The notes below the pieces were generated by a model. The model had not been told where the DNA came from, ran no database searches, and was given only the letters and a program-made list of their open reading frames with translations. A program made the translations under genes and the position numbers. Of a DNA stretch of 54,366 bases, positions 27,210 through 35,671 are shown one piece after another. The first letter of the stretch is position 1; every line of letters begins with the position of its first letter. Source of the DNA: Cohnella lubricantis. GTDB lineage: Bacteria > Bacillota > Bacilli > Paenibacillales > Paenibacillaceae. Location: assembly GCF_014212015.1 (NCBI RefSeq), contig NZ_JACJVN010000048.1:1-54366 (forward strand). Reading direction: 5' to 3'.

Positions 27210-28403
27210 ATGCCCTTCGTGCTCAATTGTATCGGGATTGTGGTCGTATTCGGGTTAGCCTATCTTGGATCCATGGATCGCAAGAGAATCGACGCGTTGT
27301 CGCTCCTCATCATGTTCGTGCTGCAACTGATCGCGACGTGGATCATGCTCTCGACCGCGATCGGCCAGCGCATCATTCAAGCCGTCTCCGACTTCTTCCT
27401 CTGGCTGCTCGATTGCTCGATGTCCGGCATTCAGTTCGTATTCGGCAATCTGGCCGGCGGCGCCGATATTCCGTTCTTCATCTCCGTCTTGATGCCGATC
27501 ATCTTCATCGTCGTGTTCTTCGATATCTTAACCTTCTTCGGGATTCTACCCGCCATCATCAACACCATCGGATGGATTCTGTCCAAGCTAACGCGGACGC
27601 CGCGGTTCGAGAGCTTCTTCGCGACACAAGTCATGTTCCTCGGCAACAATGAAGTTCTGGCCATCACGCGAGAACAGCTGGCGCGGATGAGCAACCAACG
27701 TCTTCTCACCTGCTGCATGCTCGGAATGTCCTGCATCAGCGTAAGCGTGCTGGGCGGTTACATGCAGCTCATCAACCCGACCTATGTCCTCATGGCGATC
27801 CCCTTAAATGCGATCGGGGCGCTCATCATGACGTCCATTATGAATCCGTACAAAGTGAGCAAGGAAGAGAACGTTGTGTATAAGCGAACTGCGGCGGAGA
27901 GGCGGAACTTCTTCGACGTCATTACCGCGAGCATGCTGACCGGCGGCAAATTAGCGCTCATTATTGCCGCTGCCTTGATGGGCTTCACCGCGCTGATCGC
28001 CTGCATCAACAGCATTCTGGGCCTATTTCACGACCGTCTGACGCTCGAAAATGTATTTGCCGTCGTCTTCTCCCCCTTCGCCTACCTCATGGGCGTGCCG
28101 CCTGTGAAGGTGTTCACGGTCGCGCAGTTCATGGGAGAGAAGCTGGCCACGAACGAGTTCGTCGCCATGGGCCATCTAAGTCCGATTCTGCCGACGCTGG
28201 ACAAGCACACCGAGGCGGTCATCTCCTCGTTCCTCGTCTCCTTCTGCAACTTCTCCACTGTCGGGATCATCCTCGGCAGCGTGAAGGCGCTCTTCGATCA
28301 GGAGAAGACGTCCTTCGTCGCCGCTCAAACTTGGCGTCTGCTGGCATCGGGGCTGCTGGTCTCGTTCCTCACGGCGATGGTAGTCGGATTGTTCGTGTGG
28401 TGA
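27210..28403 (+). CDS. NupC-type concentrative nucleoside transporter
   Basis: 397 residues with about ten membrane segments, of the CNT family that imports nucleosides with H+ or Na+. The signature glycine-rich/NxxEA-like sites are QVMFLGNNEVLAITREQL near the middle and NFSTVGIILGSVKALF near the end. The N-terminal three-helix region and the gate region (LGMSCISVSVLGGYMQLI) match. GGGAGGAAA precedes ATG 27210. It is divergent from the rsgA leader and converges on a GDSL hydrolase. Confidence 0.92.
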   Translation: MPFVLNCIGIVVVFGLAYLGSMDRKRIDALSLLIMFVLQLIATWIMLSTAIGQRIIQAVSDFFLWLLDCSMSGIQFVFGNLAGGADIPFFISVLMPIIFIVVFFDILTFFGILPAIINTIGWILSKLTRTPRFESFFATQVMFLGNNEVLAITREQLARMSNQRLLTCCMLGMSCISVSVLGGYMQLINPTYVLMAIPLNAIGALIMTSIMNPYKVSKEENVVYKRTAAERRNFFDVITASMLTGGKLALIIAAALMGFTALIACINSILGLFHDRLTLENVFAVVFSPFAYLMGVPPVKVFTVAQFMGEKLATNEFVAMGHLSPILPTLDKHTEAVISSFLVSFCNFSTVGIILGSVKALFDQEKTSFVAAQTWRLLASGLLVSFLTAMVVGLFVW

Positions 28404-28405
28404 CC

Positions 28406-29446
28406 CTAGACGAGCTCCCGGTTCACGAGCTCCCGAATGACGGGCTCGAGCGTTCGCGCCATGCGCAGGAATCCGAGGTCGGTCGGATGAACGCCGTCCA
28501 CCGTGCATTCCTCCGCATCCTCATCGCCGAGCAGCGTAGAACCGTCGAAGAAGCGAACGTTAAGGTCCCCTTCCTCTCGAAGCCGGGTGACGGTATCGGA
28601 TTGAATCTTCCTGCGTTCTTCGCTTAACTGCCGCTGTTCCTCATAGAAGAGTTCGCCTGCGAAGCGGATCTTGGAGAGCACTAGAATGGGCGTATCCGGA
28701 TGGCGTTCACGCAAGATACGGATGAACGGAGGAAGCGTAGCCGCCATATCGCTCGGGGTTCCCGCATTCGCCTCGTAATCGAGCACGAACAATGCCGGGT
28801 TCGCGATATCGGCGATCGTGCGGGCTACCTCCGGTTCGCCTTTGCCGCTGCCGGAGAAGCCGAGGTTGACGAAGGGCAGCGGGATACGGCGGCTGAGGAT
28901 GTTCGGGTAAGCCATTCCGGGCCGCGTCGCGCACCCTCCCTGGGTGATGGACGTACCGTATAGGACAACCGGCTTGTCGCTTGCGAGAGCAGGCGCAGCG
29001 TCGATGACGGCGTCCGCATCGACGCCGATCCAGACTTCCTTCACGCCTTGATAGAGCGGAAAGTGCAACGTTATCAACTGATCCTGCTTCCGCTTCCAAT
29101 CATAGAGAGTCGCTTCGTATTCCTCTGCCGTAAGGTCGACACGGGCCGTGCTCACATACCGCTGTTCCCCAGGCGCGCCTAAGTAGCAATCGAACCCGCA
29201 CTGTCCGGTGGCGGGCATATGATCCATGTCGGCGCGGCCGGCGAGCTTCACGCGGATCGTTAACCGGGAGGAATTCGTCCGGAAGCGGATTTGCCCTCCT
29301 GCCGTGCAGTCTGCCAGCTTATCGACAGACAGCGGCAGCGGGACGGCTGGCGCGGCCGGCAGCCGGCGATACCGCTTATCCTCGTCAAACCAGGGAAAGC
29401 CATTGATGGAGAACGGCTTCTCCATCGGCGAATGCCATTGCAGCAA
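28406..29446 (-). CDS. SGNH/GDSL-family hydrolase
   Basis: 346 residues. An N-terminal beta-rich carbohydrate-binding-like domain (to ~residue 150) precedes an SGNH esterase domain. Block I with the nucleophile Ser is VVLYGTSITQGG, the Gly of block II is in NLGFSGSGKGEPEV, block III reads LDYEANAG, and the catalytic Asp/His block V is DGVHPTDLGF. Proteins of this layout are deacylases of carbohydrates or cell wall polymers. There is no signal peptide. TTG 29446 is chosen because AGGGAG precedes it; a GTG at 29455 is an alternative. Confidence 0.88.
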   Translation of the reverse strand: MLQWHSPMEKPFSINGFPWFDEDKRYRRLPAAPAVPLPLSVDKLADCTAGGQIRFRTNSSRLTIRVKLAGRADMDHMPATGQCGFDCYLGAPGEQRYVSTARVDLTAEEYEATLYDWKRKQDQLITLHFPLYQGVKEVWIGVDADAVIDAAPALASDKPVVLYGTSITQGGCATRPGMAYPNILSRRIPLPFVNLGFSGSGKGEPEVARTIADIANPALFVLDYEANAGTPSDMAATLPPFIRILRERHPDTPILVLSKIRFAGELFYEEQRQLSEERRKIQSDTVTRLREEGDLNVRFFDGSTLLGDEDAEECTVDGVHPTDLGFLRMARTLEPVIRELVNRELV

Positions 29447-29462
29447 CTCGATCACTCCCTAT

Positions 29463-30065
29463 TCAGCGTAAGATCAAATACACAGCCGATCCCCACATGA
29501 CGACGGCTGAGATCTTATTCAAGACCAGGATGAAGGTGCCGTTGCGGTCCATGCTCCCGATGATGCGGCCGGCCAATGACAAGCCGATGAACCAGATCCA
29601 CGAGACGAACATGCACGAGATCGTAAAGAACATTTTCGCAGAGCCATGGTAGCTTAATGAGCTGGTCCCGATGACCCCAACCGTATCCAGAATAGCATGA
29701 GGATTGAGCAAGGAGACAGACGCCGCGAACAGCACCTGCTTCTTGAACGAGAAGTTGTTCGCCGTCTCATTCGTCTGGCTCGGCTTGCTGTTCCATGTGC
29801 TCCACCCCATATAAATTAAGAAGAGACAGCCTCCCCATACGAGAATGTTCTTCACCCATACTGAGCTTAAGATGAGCAAGGATACGCCTAATACGGAAGC
29901 CAAGATCAAGAGCGTATCGCATACGGCGGCTGTAATGACGACCGGCAGCGCCTTGATCCAGCGAGGCTGCAACGCTCCTTGATTGAAGACATAAACATTC
30001 TGAACCCCCAGCGGCAATATGAGCCCCAGGGACAGAAGAAATCCGTGCACTAACGCTGCTGTCAT
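29463..30065 (-). CDS. LysE/ArgO-type amino acid exporter
   Basis: 200 residues with six membrane spans. The start FLLSLGLILPLGVQNVYVFNQGAL is the diagnostic N-terminus of the LysE/ArgO family, which exports basic amino acids. SLLNPHAILDTVGVIG in the middle is also conserved. ATG 30065 follows AAGGGGAA; an upstream ATG at 30098 lacks support. It lies 17 bases before the SGNH gene on the same strand, though a shared pathway is not obvious. Confidence 0.9.
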   Translation of the reverse strand: MTAALVHGFLLSLGLILPLGVQNVYVFNQGALQPRWIKALPVVITAAVCDTLLILASVLGVSLLILSSVWVKNILVWGGCLFLIYMGWSTWNSKPSQTNETANNFSFKKQVLFAASVSLLNPHAILDTVGVIGTSSLSYHGSAKMFFTISCMFVSWIWFIGLSLAGRIIGSMDRNGTFILVLNKISAVVMWGSAVYLILR

Positions 30066-30229
30066 CCGATGTTCCCCTTCTGGTACGCAGTCTAGCAACG
30101 GTACTTGCCCCTAATTATAGCATGTAGTTGGAGGATCTTGACAGATCGGTATAATGATTATATGATATCGAAACGAAGTTTCATTAAGTGACATTATGTT
30201 GCACTCAATGAAACTAATGACAGTTGAAT

Positions 30230-30301
30230 AAGCAATCAAGCAAGCGATCGAGCAAGTAATCAAGCAGCCAATCGAGTAAACAATCAAGCAAACAATTCAA
30301 C
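30230..30301. repeat. Six imperfect copies of a 12-bp tandem repeat
   Basis: Units at 30230, 30242, 30254, 30266, 30278 and 30290 follow the pattern AAGCAATCAAGC with a few substitutions. The block ends about 40 bases before the MFS start at 30340. It may be a variable-number tract in the 5' region. Confidence 0.8.
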
Positions 30302-30339
30302 GAGCATTTCCCGATCCACTCACGAAATCAGGTGACAGC

Positions 30340-31617
30340 ATGGGCTTTCTTCAATTCCATCCGAACGTTAAGCTTCGCCTAATCTTGAACTTCACGAATA
30401 ATCTGCTGACCAACATGTTCACGCCGTTCATGGCGGTCTACTTCGCGAAGTCTCTCGGAACGACGGCTGCGGGAGCGGCAGCCATTCTCGCGGTCGTGGT
30501 CAGCCTTGTATTCGCCGCGTTAGGAGGCTATTACGCAGACCGATTCGGCCGGAAGCGAATAATGGTTTATTCCGAGATGCTCTGCACCGCCGCATTCTGC
30601 ACGATGGCGCTGGCGAATTCGCCCTGGCTGCATTCCGCCATTCTCACGTTCGGGATGACTCTGGTCATGAATGCGGGAGCGGGCTTTGGCAGGCCGGCCA
30701 TCGACGCGATGCTCATCGACGTCTCGGCGCCGGAGACGCGCAAGAGCATCTATCGCGTCAATTATTGGGCGAAGAACTTGTCATTGTCCATCGCGGGTGT
30801 CGTTGGAGCTTATTTGTTCAGCGACTATCTGTTCGAGATCTTTATCTTCGTCGCGGCTATGTCGCTGATCACCGTCCTCGTGATGCAGCTGTTCATCTCG
30901 GAGACGATGCCGGACTTGAGGAACGCTAACGCGAACAAGGACGCCTCTCTCTCGAAGAGAACGTCCCTGTGGGCAAGCTATCGGTTGGTCGTCCGCGATT
31001 CGACCTTCATGCTGTACCTGCTCGCCGGGCTGCTGACGGTATCCATCGAACGGAACCTCTCGAATTATATGAGCATTCGGTTGGAGGATCAGATGCAGGA
31101 AGCCGCTTGGCTCCCGTGGCTAAGCGGGCATGTGAGCGGACTTGAGATGCTGGGCTTCCTTCGCACGGAGAACACGCTGCTCGTCGTCGTGCTGTCCCTC
31201 TTCATCGGCAGGCTGTTCAGGCGCTCGGACGGCCGCATGATGCTGATCGCGATAGCCTTGAATGTGATCGGGTATACCTACATCGCGCTCGGCAGCCAGC
31301 CGTCTCTGCTCATCCTGTTCATGTTCATCGCAACAGTCGGCGAGGTGCTGTATCTCCCGATCATGCAGGCGCTGCTGGCTAATCTGGTGCCGGACGGCTC
31401 CCGCAGCGCTTATATGGCGGTCAACGGAATGAGCTATCAAGTGAGCACCATGATTGCCGGCTTGAATGTCATTCTTGGCGGATTCTTCTCCGCCTGGGGC
31501 ATGTCGGCGCTCATTCTCGTGACTGGACTGATCGCCATGTTCATCATGATGTCGATCTTGCCGAAGCTGGAAGGCAGAAGATTGCCGCTGCAAGCTGCGC
31601 CTGGTCGATCATTGTAG
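30340..31617 (+). CDS. MFS transporter, MdtH-like
   Basis: 425 residues, 12 spans. The start HPNVKLRLILNFTNNLLTNMFTPFMAVYFAKSLGT and motif A (GGYYADRFGRKRIMVYSE) are typical of the MdtH-like drug transporter group. AIDAMLIDVSAPETRKSIYR follows span 4. It is clearly paralogous to the gene at 35672-36961 (for example TNMFTPFMAVYFAK and DAMLIDVS are shared). The substrate is unknown. It is preceded by a tandem repeat tract and no consensus promoter was identified. Confidence 0.9.
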   Translation: MGFLQFHPNVKLRLILNFTNNLLTNMFTPFMAVYFAKSLGTTAAGAAAILAVVVSLVFAALGGYYADRFGRKRIMVYSEMLCTAAFCTMALANSPWLHSAILTFGMTLVMNAGAGFGRPAIDAMLIDVSAPETRKSIYRVNYWAKNLSLSIAGVVGAYLFSDYLFEIFIFVAAMSLITVLVMQLFISETMPDLRNANANKDASLSKRTSLWASYRLVVRDSTFMLYLLAGLLTVSIERNLSNYMSIRLEDQMQEAAWLPWLSGHVSGLEMLGFLRTENTLLVVVLSLFIGRLFRRSDGRMMLIAIALNVIGYTYIALGSQPSLLILFMFIATVGEVLYLPIMQALLANLVPDGSRSAYMAVNGMSYQVSTMIAGLNVILGGFFSAWGMSALILVTGLIAMFIMMSILPKLEGRRLPLQAAPGRSL

Positions 31618-31624
31618 CCTGGCG

Positions 31625-31900
31625 TCAGCGGCTCTTCACCAGCAGCTCGATCGCCTCCTTCACCAGCTTGCCGGTGTCCTGACCGCCGCTCTGCTGCTCG
31701 GCCATAATGCACTGCTGAAGATTCTCGGCGACAATCTGGGCAATTGCCTTATCCGAAGCGTTGCGCACCGCCGACAGCTGCGCCACCACTTCCTTGCAAG
31801 ACTTCTCCTCTTCCATCAGCCGAAGCACGCCGCGTATTTGGCCTTCAATTCGGCGCAGGCGCATCTTCATTTCTTCCGTATAGTTGTAGTGGTGTTCCAT
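31625..31900 (-). CDS. cstR: CstR-like persulfide-sensing repressor (CsoR family)
   Basis: 91 residues, all-helical CsoR/FrmR (DUF156) fold: MRLRRIEGQIRGVLRLMEEE, then the first ligand Cys35 (KSCKEVV) and the second Cys64 (LQQCIM). Copper-sensing CsoR has Cys-His-Cys; the position of the His, four before Cys64, is Asn60 here. Two cysteines without the His are what is known for CstR, which forms di/trisulfide cross-links with persulfides. The surrounding sulfurtransferase genes agree. GTGGGGGAC precedes the ATG. It likely recognises the palindrome at 35574. Confidence 0.85.
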   Translation of the reverse strand: MEHHYNYTEEMKMRLRRIEGQIRGVLRLMEEEKSCKEVVAQLSAVRNASDKAIAQIVAENLQQCIMAEQQSGGQDTGKLVKEAIELLVKSR

Positions 31901-31919
31901 CGTTCGTCCCCCACTTTCA

Positions 31920-32429
31920 TTAGATAAAGAGATTCACCTTCGCATTAGACGCATCTCCAAGGTATCCGGCTACGCCTGCGTACTCGATACCGTCGATCAG
32001 CTCTTCCGACTGCAGACCGAGCAGATCCATCGTCATCGTGCAGGCGACGAGCTTGACGCCTTGCTCTTGCGCGAGCTCGATGAGCTGCGGCAGCGAGAGC
32101 GCATTGTGCTTCTTCATGACGTGTTTAATCATCTGGGGCCCCATGCCGGCAAAATTCATTTTCGACAATCCGAGCTTCTTCGGTCCGCGCGGCATCATCC
32201 AAGCGAACGCTCTCTCCAGAATCCCCTTCTTCGTCTTCACCGCTTCGTCCTTCCGCAAGGCGTTCAAGCCCCAGAAGGTGAAGAAGATCGTGACATCATG
32301 GTCGTAAGCTGCAGCTCCGTTAGCGATAATGAAGGCTGCTATCGCTTTGTCCAAATCCCCGCTGAATAGGACAATCGTCGTCTTCTCTCTCATGATCCGT
32401 TTAGACCCGCTTTCTTCAATGATTTTCAT
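31920..32429 (-). CDS. DsrE/F-family sulfur-carrier protein
   Basis: 169 residues of the DsrE2-like branch (DsrE/DsrF/DrsH). The start TIVLFSGDLDKAIAAFIIANGAA and the THFWGLxxL-like segment ITIFFTFWGLNALR-type are characteristic. The conserved persulfide-carrying Cys is in VKLVACTMTMDLLGL. Such proteins relay sulfane sulfur among TusA and rhodanese partners. ATG 32429 overlaps the stop of the TauE gene (ATGA); ATG 32393 is an alternative. It lies 19 bases before cstR. Confidence 0.88.
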   Translation of the reverse strand: MKIIEESGSKRIMREKTTIVLFSGDLDKAIAAFIIANGAAAYDHDVTIFFTFWGLNALRKDEAVKTKKGILERAFAWMMPRGPKKLGLSKMNFAGMGPQMIKHVMKKHNALSLPQLIELAQEQGVKLVACTMTMDLLGLQSEELIDGIEYAGVAGYLGDASNAKVNLFI

Positions 32430-33223
32430 ATAATGGATAACCAAACCTTAACCGCCGTTGCGGCTATAAGCACGACAAGAGCGTACCGAAGCAGCTTCAC
32501 ATTGATTCTCGAGCTAATCATCGAACCGATCGGCGCCCCGATGACACTGCCGACGACGGCGACGACTGTCGGCCACAAGGGGATGTCTCCGCCTGTGAGC
32601 TTGCCGATCACACCGCCAATCGCCGATATGAACACGATGGCCAGCGAGGACGCAATGGTCGTTCGGGTCGGTATCATGAGAACCGTCAGCATGATCGGGA
32701 TCAGAATGAAGGCGCCTCCCGCGCCGACGACACCGGACACGCAGCCGACGAGGAATGCGGCCGTGACCGCAATGCCTCGGTGATACTGAAGCTGGCCCGG
32801 CGGCTGCTCCTCCCTGCCTCTGGTCGGTATGAGCATCAGAATAACAGCCAGAACTGCTAGAATCCCGTAGATTAGATTGATGATGTTCCCATGCAGATGG
32901 CCGGAGACGAAGCCGCCGATCAGGCTTCCGACCAGAATGCTGGCTCCCATATAAATGACCAGCCCTTTGTTAACGGCACCGCTAGCTTTGCCTCTCTTGC
33001 TCCGTCTGCGGAAGGCGATCACGCCGGCGAGCGACGAGAAGAACACTTGGAACATGCTGATCGAAGAGACTTCATGTGTGGTGAACGAAGCTTCTCCGAA
33101 CAAAGGCGGAATGTACAGGAGCAGTGGATAGTTAATAATGGCGCCGCCGATCCCGAGCAGACCGGAGAAGAAGGAGCCGACCAGCCCCAATGCCAGCATG
33201 ATGATGATTAACACAATATCCAA
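32426..33223 (-). CDS. TauE/SafE-family sulfite (anion) exporter
   Basis: 265 residues, eight membrane spans in two pseudo-symmetric halves: GLVGSFFSGLLGIGGAIINYPLLL in the first half and GCVSGVVGAGGAFILIPIMLTV in the second, the family signature. It likely exports sulfite or another organosulfur anion formed by persulfide oxidation. The start is TTG 33223, preceded by GAAGGAG at 8 bases; the upstream frame is unsupported. It is translationally coupled to the DsrE gene and in a row with cstR. Confidence 0.9.
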   Translation of the reverse strand: MDIVLIIIMLALGLVGSFFSGLLGIGGAIINYPLLLYIPPLFGEASFTTHEVSSISMFQVFFSSLAGVIAFRRRSKRGKASGAVNKGLVIYMGASILVGSLIGGFVSGHLHGNIINLIYGILAVLAVILMLIPTRGREEQPPGQLQYHRGIAVTAAFLVGCVSGVVGAGGAFILIPIMLTVLMIPTRTTIASSLAIVFISAIGGVIGKLTGGDIPLWPTVVAVVGSVIGAPIGSMISSRINVKLLRYALVVLIAATAVKVWLSII

Positions 33224-33336
33224 GATGAGGCTCCTTCCGAGAAAATTCTGCTTGTCCGGCCATTTTGCCGTATACCTATGGAAGTTAATTGCGTATAATA
33301 TAACCAAGTAAGTTCATCAGAAATGGGGGTTTGACC

Positions 33337-33534
33337 ATGTTCGCTTCACTCAAACGGCTGTTCGAGGATAAATGCCCGGTCTGCAGCAAGCGATTGATCG
33401 CCTGCCATGACTCCGACTGGAGCGCCAAAGCCTGCCCGGACGGCCATTACAAAGTTGAGAACTATGGTGCCCTCGGCGTTCAAATTGTATATGACCCGTC
33501 AAACCCTTCGGGAACTCCGAATATAACCGATTGA
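33337..33534 (+). CDS. Small zinc-ribbon-like protein
   Basis: 65 residues with cysteines spaced as C-x2-C (KCPVCSKRL), a lone Cys/His (ACHDS) and C-x3-H (ACPDGHYK), so a zinc-binding ribbon is likely. The rest (KVENYGALGVQIVYDPS) is a short beta end. GGGGG lies 8 bases before ATG 33337; a TTG at 33331 is in frame. It is transcribed on the opposite strand to the sulfur genes and overlies no other gene. The family is not recognised. Confidence 0.7.
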   Translation: MFASLKRLFEDKCPVCSKRLIACHDSDWSAKACPDGHYKVENYGALGVQIVYDPSNPSGTPNITD

Positions 33535-33549
33535 TCCGTTAGCCCCCGT

Positions 33550-33777
33550 CTACAACTTCCGCACATAGAACTTGTAGACGCCGTCTTCTACTTCATGCTG
33601 GATGAGTTCTTGCTTGATCTGCTTCACCCATGCTTGTAAGTCGTTCACGGAGCCTTTGTCCGTCGACAGCACTTCCATCACTTGGCCGGGTGTCATCGTA
33701 TCCAGCGCTTTCTTCGCCCGTACGATCGGCATCGGGCATGCCATCCCTTTGGTATCGACAATAATATCTGCTTGCAT
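33550..33777 (-). CDS. tusA: TusA-family sulfurtransferase
   Basis: 75 residues, the complete TusA fold: IIVDTKGMACPMPIVRAKKAL with the active Cys in CPMP, then GQVMEVLSTDKGSVNDL. TusA carries protein-bound persulfide sulfur. ATG 33777 follows AGGAGG; an earlier in-frame Met at 33804 is less well placed. The gene begins inside the end of the preceding MBL/rhodanese gene and is the last of that operon. Confidence 0.93.
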   Translation of the reverse strand: MQADIIVDTKGMACPMPIVRAKKALDTMTPGQVMEVLSTDKGSVNDLQAWVKQIKQELIQHEVEDGVYKFYVRKL

Positions 33778-33793
33778 CCTAATCATCCTCCTG

Positions 33794-34942
33794 TTATTGA
33801 TCATGAACGGCGCACCGGTTCGGACCCGTCTCCATCTCGCGCTGCTCTTCTTCGGTTGGCTTTATCTTCCCCATATTCGCCTGTCGAATCTCTTCGTATG
33901 CGTTCGGCTGCGGAGGCAGATTCTCGGTTACAGCGCGCCGGAATGCCTCTTCCTCTTGCAAGTTCAGCCCAGGATTGTGCCGATACAAGTCGGACAAGCG
34001 TGCCATGACCTTGCCGCCTTCGCCAAGTTCGGACATCTTGCCATAATGGGCTGGAAGGACGAGAAGCTCCGGGGATAGCTCTTTGTACTTATCGTACAGC
34101 GTATCTCGAAGATCGCCAACCCAATCTTCCGCGCGGCCAGCTAGATCGGGACGTCCGATGGATTCGATAAAGAGAATATCTCCGGTGAGAAGATACTGAG
34201 CGTCCACGACGAACGACGTGCTTCCGATCGTATGCCCCGGCGAATAGACTGGTTGAATCCGAATCACGGCTCTGCCGACCGTTATGTCCCGTCCGTCTTC
34301 AAGCTTCTCGTATGCAAACGTCACTTCCTCGGCGTCCTTTGGCGGCAGCCAATAAGCGGCTCCCGTGCGCTCCGCCAGCTGGCGGCCGCCGGAGATATGA
34401 TCCGCATGAAGATGCGTATCAAGCACATGCTTGATCGTTATGCCGCGAGCTTGGGCGAACGCCATGTATCGATCCGTCATCCGCGCGGCGTCGATGACGG
34501 CGGCTTCCCCTCCGGATACGATCATGTAGGACAAGCAGCCCTTCCCCAACCGGAGGAATTGATAGACGGCGCCGCCGTCTTGAAGCTCGCCAATGAACAC
34601 TGGTTCCAGGTGCTCGCTCCAGGACTTCATGCCGCCTTCAAGATAATGCACATTCGTCCTTCCGGCGTCGGCAATCTGTTCCGCCACGAACATCGAAGAG
34701 CCTTCCTTGGCACACACGACGAGAAGCTTCATGTTCGCCGGAATCTGTTCGAGCGCATTGTCCACACCGTCCAGCAGTTCAAAATATGGAATGTTAAGAG
34801 AAACAATGCGCTCCCCTTCAATTCGCCAATCGTTATAATCGTTCTCATTGCGTACGTCCAGAATAAACAAGTCTTCCTTCGCCAGGATCCGCCGCGTCAA
34901 TTCCTTGGATGTCATCCCTTTGATTCCCGCCGAAGCGTTCAT
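33794..34942 (-). CDS. Rhodanese-persulfide dioxygenase fusion (MBL fold)
   Basis: 382 residues. Residues ~5-105 are a rhodanese domain ([19 protein letters not shown], active-site Cys in [11 protein letters not shown]). Residues ~120-360 are an ETHE1-like metallo-beta-lactamase domain with the metal ligands [25 protein letters not shown] and LPAHYG. The pair suggests a persulfide dioxygenase yielding sulfite, with the rhodanese handling the sulfane sulfur, similar to but ordered differently from CstB. GGAGG precedes ATG 34942. Sulfite made would be exported by the TauE protein. Confidence 0.9.
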   Translation of the reverse strand: MNASAGIKGMTSKELTRRILAKEDLFILDVRNENDYNDWRIEGERIVSLNIPYFELLDGVDNALEQIPANMKLLVVCAKEGSSMFVAEQIADAGRTNVHYLEGGMKSWSEHLEPVFIGELQDGGAVYQFLRLGKGCLSYMIVSGGEAAVIDAARMTDRYMAFAQARGITIKHVLDTHLHADHISGGRQLAERTGAAYWLPPKDAEEVTFAYEKLEDGRDITVGRAVIRIQPVYSPGHTIGSTSFVVDAQYLLTGDILFIESIGRPDLAGRAEDWVGDLRDTLYDKYKELSPELLVLPAHYGKMSELGEGGKVMARLSDLYRHNPGLNLQEEEAFRRAVTENLPPQPNAYEEIRQANMGKIKPTEEEQREMETGPNRCAVHDQ

Positions 34943-34968
34943 AAGTAGTCCCTCCTTGTCGTTCAGGG

Positions 34969-35541
34969 TTAATTGTTCTCGGTCGGACCGGTCCACTCCG
35001 ACATGCCGGGCACCACATTGTTCACTCGTGCAAAGCCTTTCTCAGCTAGCAGCTGACAAGCCATGTCGCTGCGCGTTCCCGTGCGGCAGACGACCTGGAT
35101 CTCGTCTTCCGGATGAAGCTCGCTTAGACGAGCTTCCAATTCGCCCAGCGGGATCGATATCGCGCCGGGAATGCGGTTGAACGCGTATTCCGCCGGCTCG
35201 CGAACGTCCAGGATCGTCATTCGGTCGCCTCGTTCCAGCTTCTGCTTCAACTCTTCATTAGCTATTGTGTCGGAGTATCGCTTGGACTCTATCGCTTCGT
35301 CGGAGCTCGCTTTGCGAAGATAGTGCTGGAGCACCTCCCCTTCCATGACAGTGCCCAAATACTGATGCCCCGTATTCTTGGCCCATGCCTGTATATCTGC
35401 AAGCGAACCTTTATCCGTAGCCAGCACCTCAATGACCTTGCCGGCTTCGAGCAGGTCCATCGCCTTCTTCGTCTTCACGATCGGCATCGGACAAGCCAAT
35501 CCTTTGCAATCCAGTGTTTGATCCGCTTTAATCGCAGCCAT
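34969..35541 (-). CDS. TusA-rhodanese fusion sulfurtransferase
   Basis: 190 residues. Residues ~1-80 form a TusA domain ([20 protein letters not shown]), and residues ~95-190 a rhodanese domain ([24 protein letters not shown]) with active Cys in [10 protein letters not shown]. This resembles CstA-type multidomain sulfurtransferases. ATG 35541 follows AAGGGGGAA; in-frame Met codons at 35568 and 35583 fall in or next to the operator. It is the first gene of the operon that continues with the dioxygenase fusion and TusA. Confidence 0.92.
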   Translation of the reverse strand: MAAIKADQTLDCKGLACPMPIVKTKKAMDLLEAGKVIEVLATDKGSLADIQAWAKNTGHQYLGTVMEGEVLQHYLRKASSDEAIESKRYSDTIANEELKQKLERGDRMTILDVREPAEYAFNRIPGAISIPLGELEARLSELHPEDEIQVVCRTGTRSDMACQLLAEKGFARVNNVVPGMSEWTGPTENN

Positions 35542-35573
35542 CTCTGCTTCCCCCTTCTGATAATTCATTACCC

Positions 35574-35589
35574 ATACCCCCATGGGTAT
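35574..35589 (-). promoter_or_regulatory. CsoR/CstR-type operator
   Basis: ATACCCCCATGGGTAT is a near-palindrome of the TACCC...GGGTA type bound by CsoR-family repressors. It is centred about 40 bases upstream of the TusA-rhodanese start and probably mediates repression by the CstR-like protein encoded nearby. Confidence 0.72.
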
Positions 35590-35628
35590 AGATTATAGAT
35601 TGAATATTAGGTGCTGTCAATCAAATGC

Positions 35629-35662
35629 GAAAGACCGTTCTCCGGCTGGAGAACGGTCTTTC
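35629..35662. terminator. 15-bp perfect hairpin terminator
   Basis: GAAAGACCGTTCTCC (35629-35643) pairs exactly with 35648-35662 across GGCT. It follows the MFS gene (minus strand, stop at 35672) and precedes the sulfur operon promoter region. Confidence 0.75.
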
Positions 35663-35671
35663 GATTGCGCA

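Noticed and set aside
27026-27226. 66-codon minus-strand frame upstream of the rsgA leader
   Set aside because: It overlaps the consensus promoter and has no ribosome binding site; it could be a relic but is not supported as a gene.
30230-30301. CRISPR array
   Set aside because: Units are 12 bp and contiguous without spacers; this is a simple tandem repeat.
31625-31900. Copper-sensing CsoR
   Set aside because: The His ligand is replaced by Asn60 and no copper genes are nearby; the sulfur context favours CstR.
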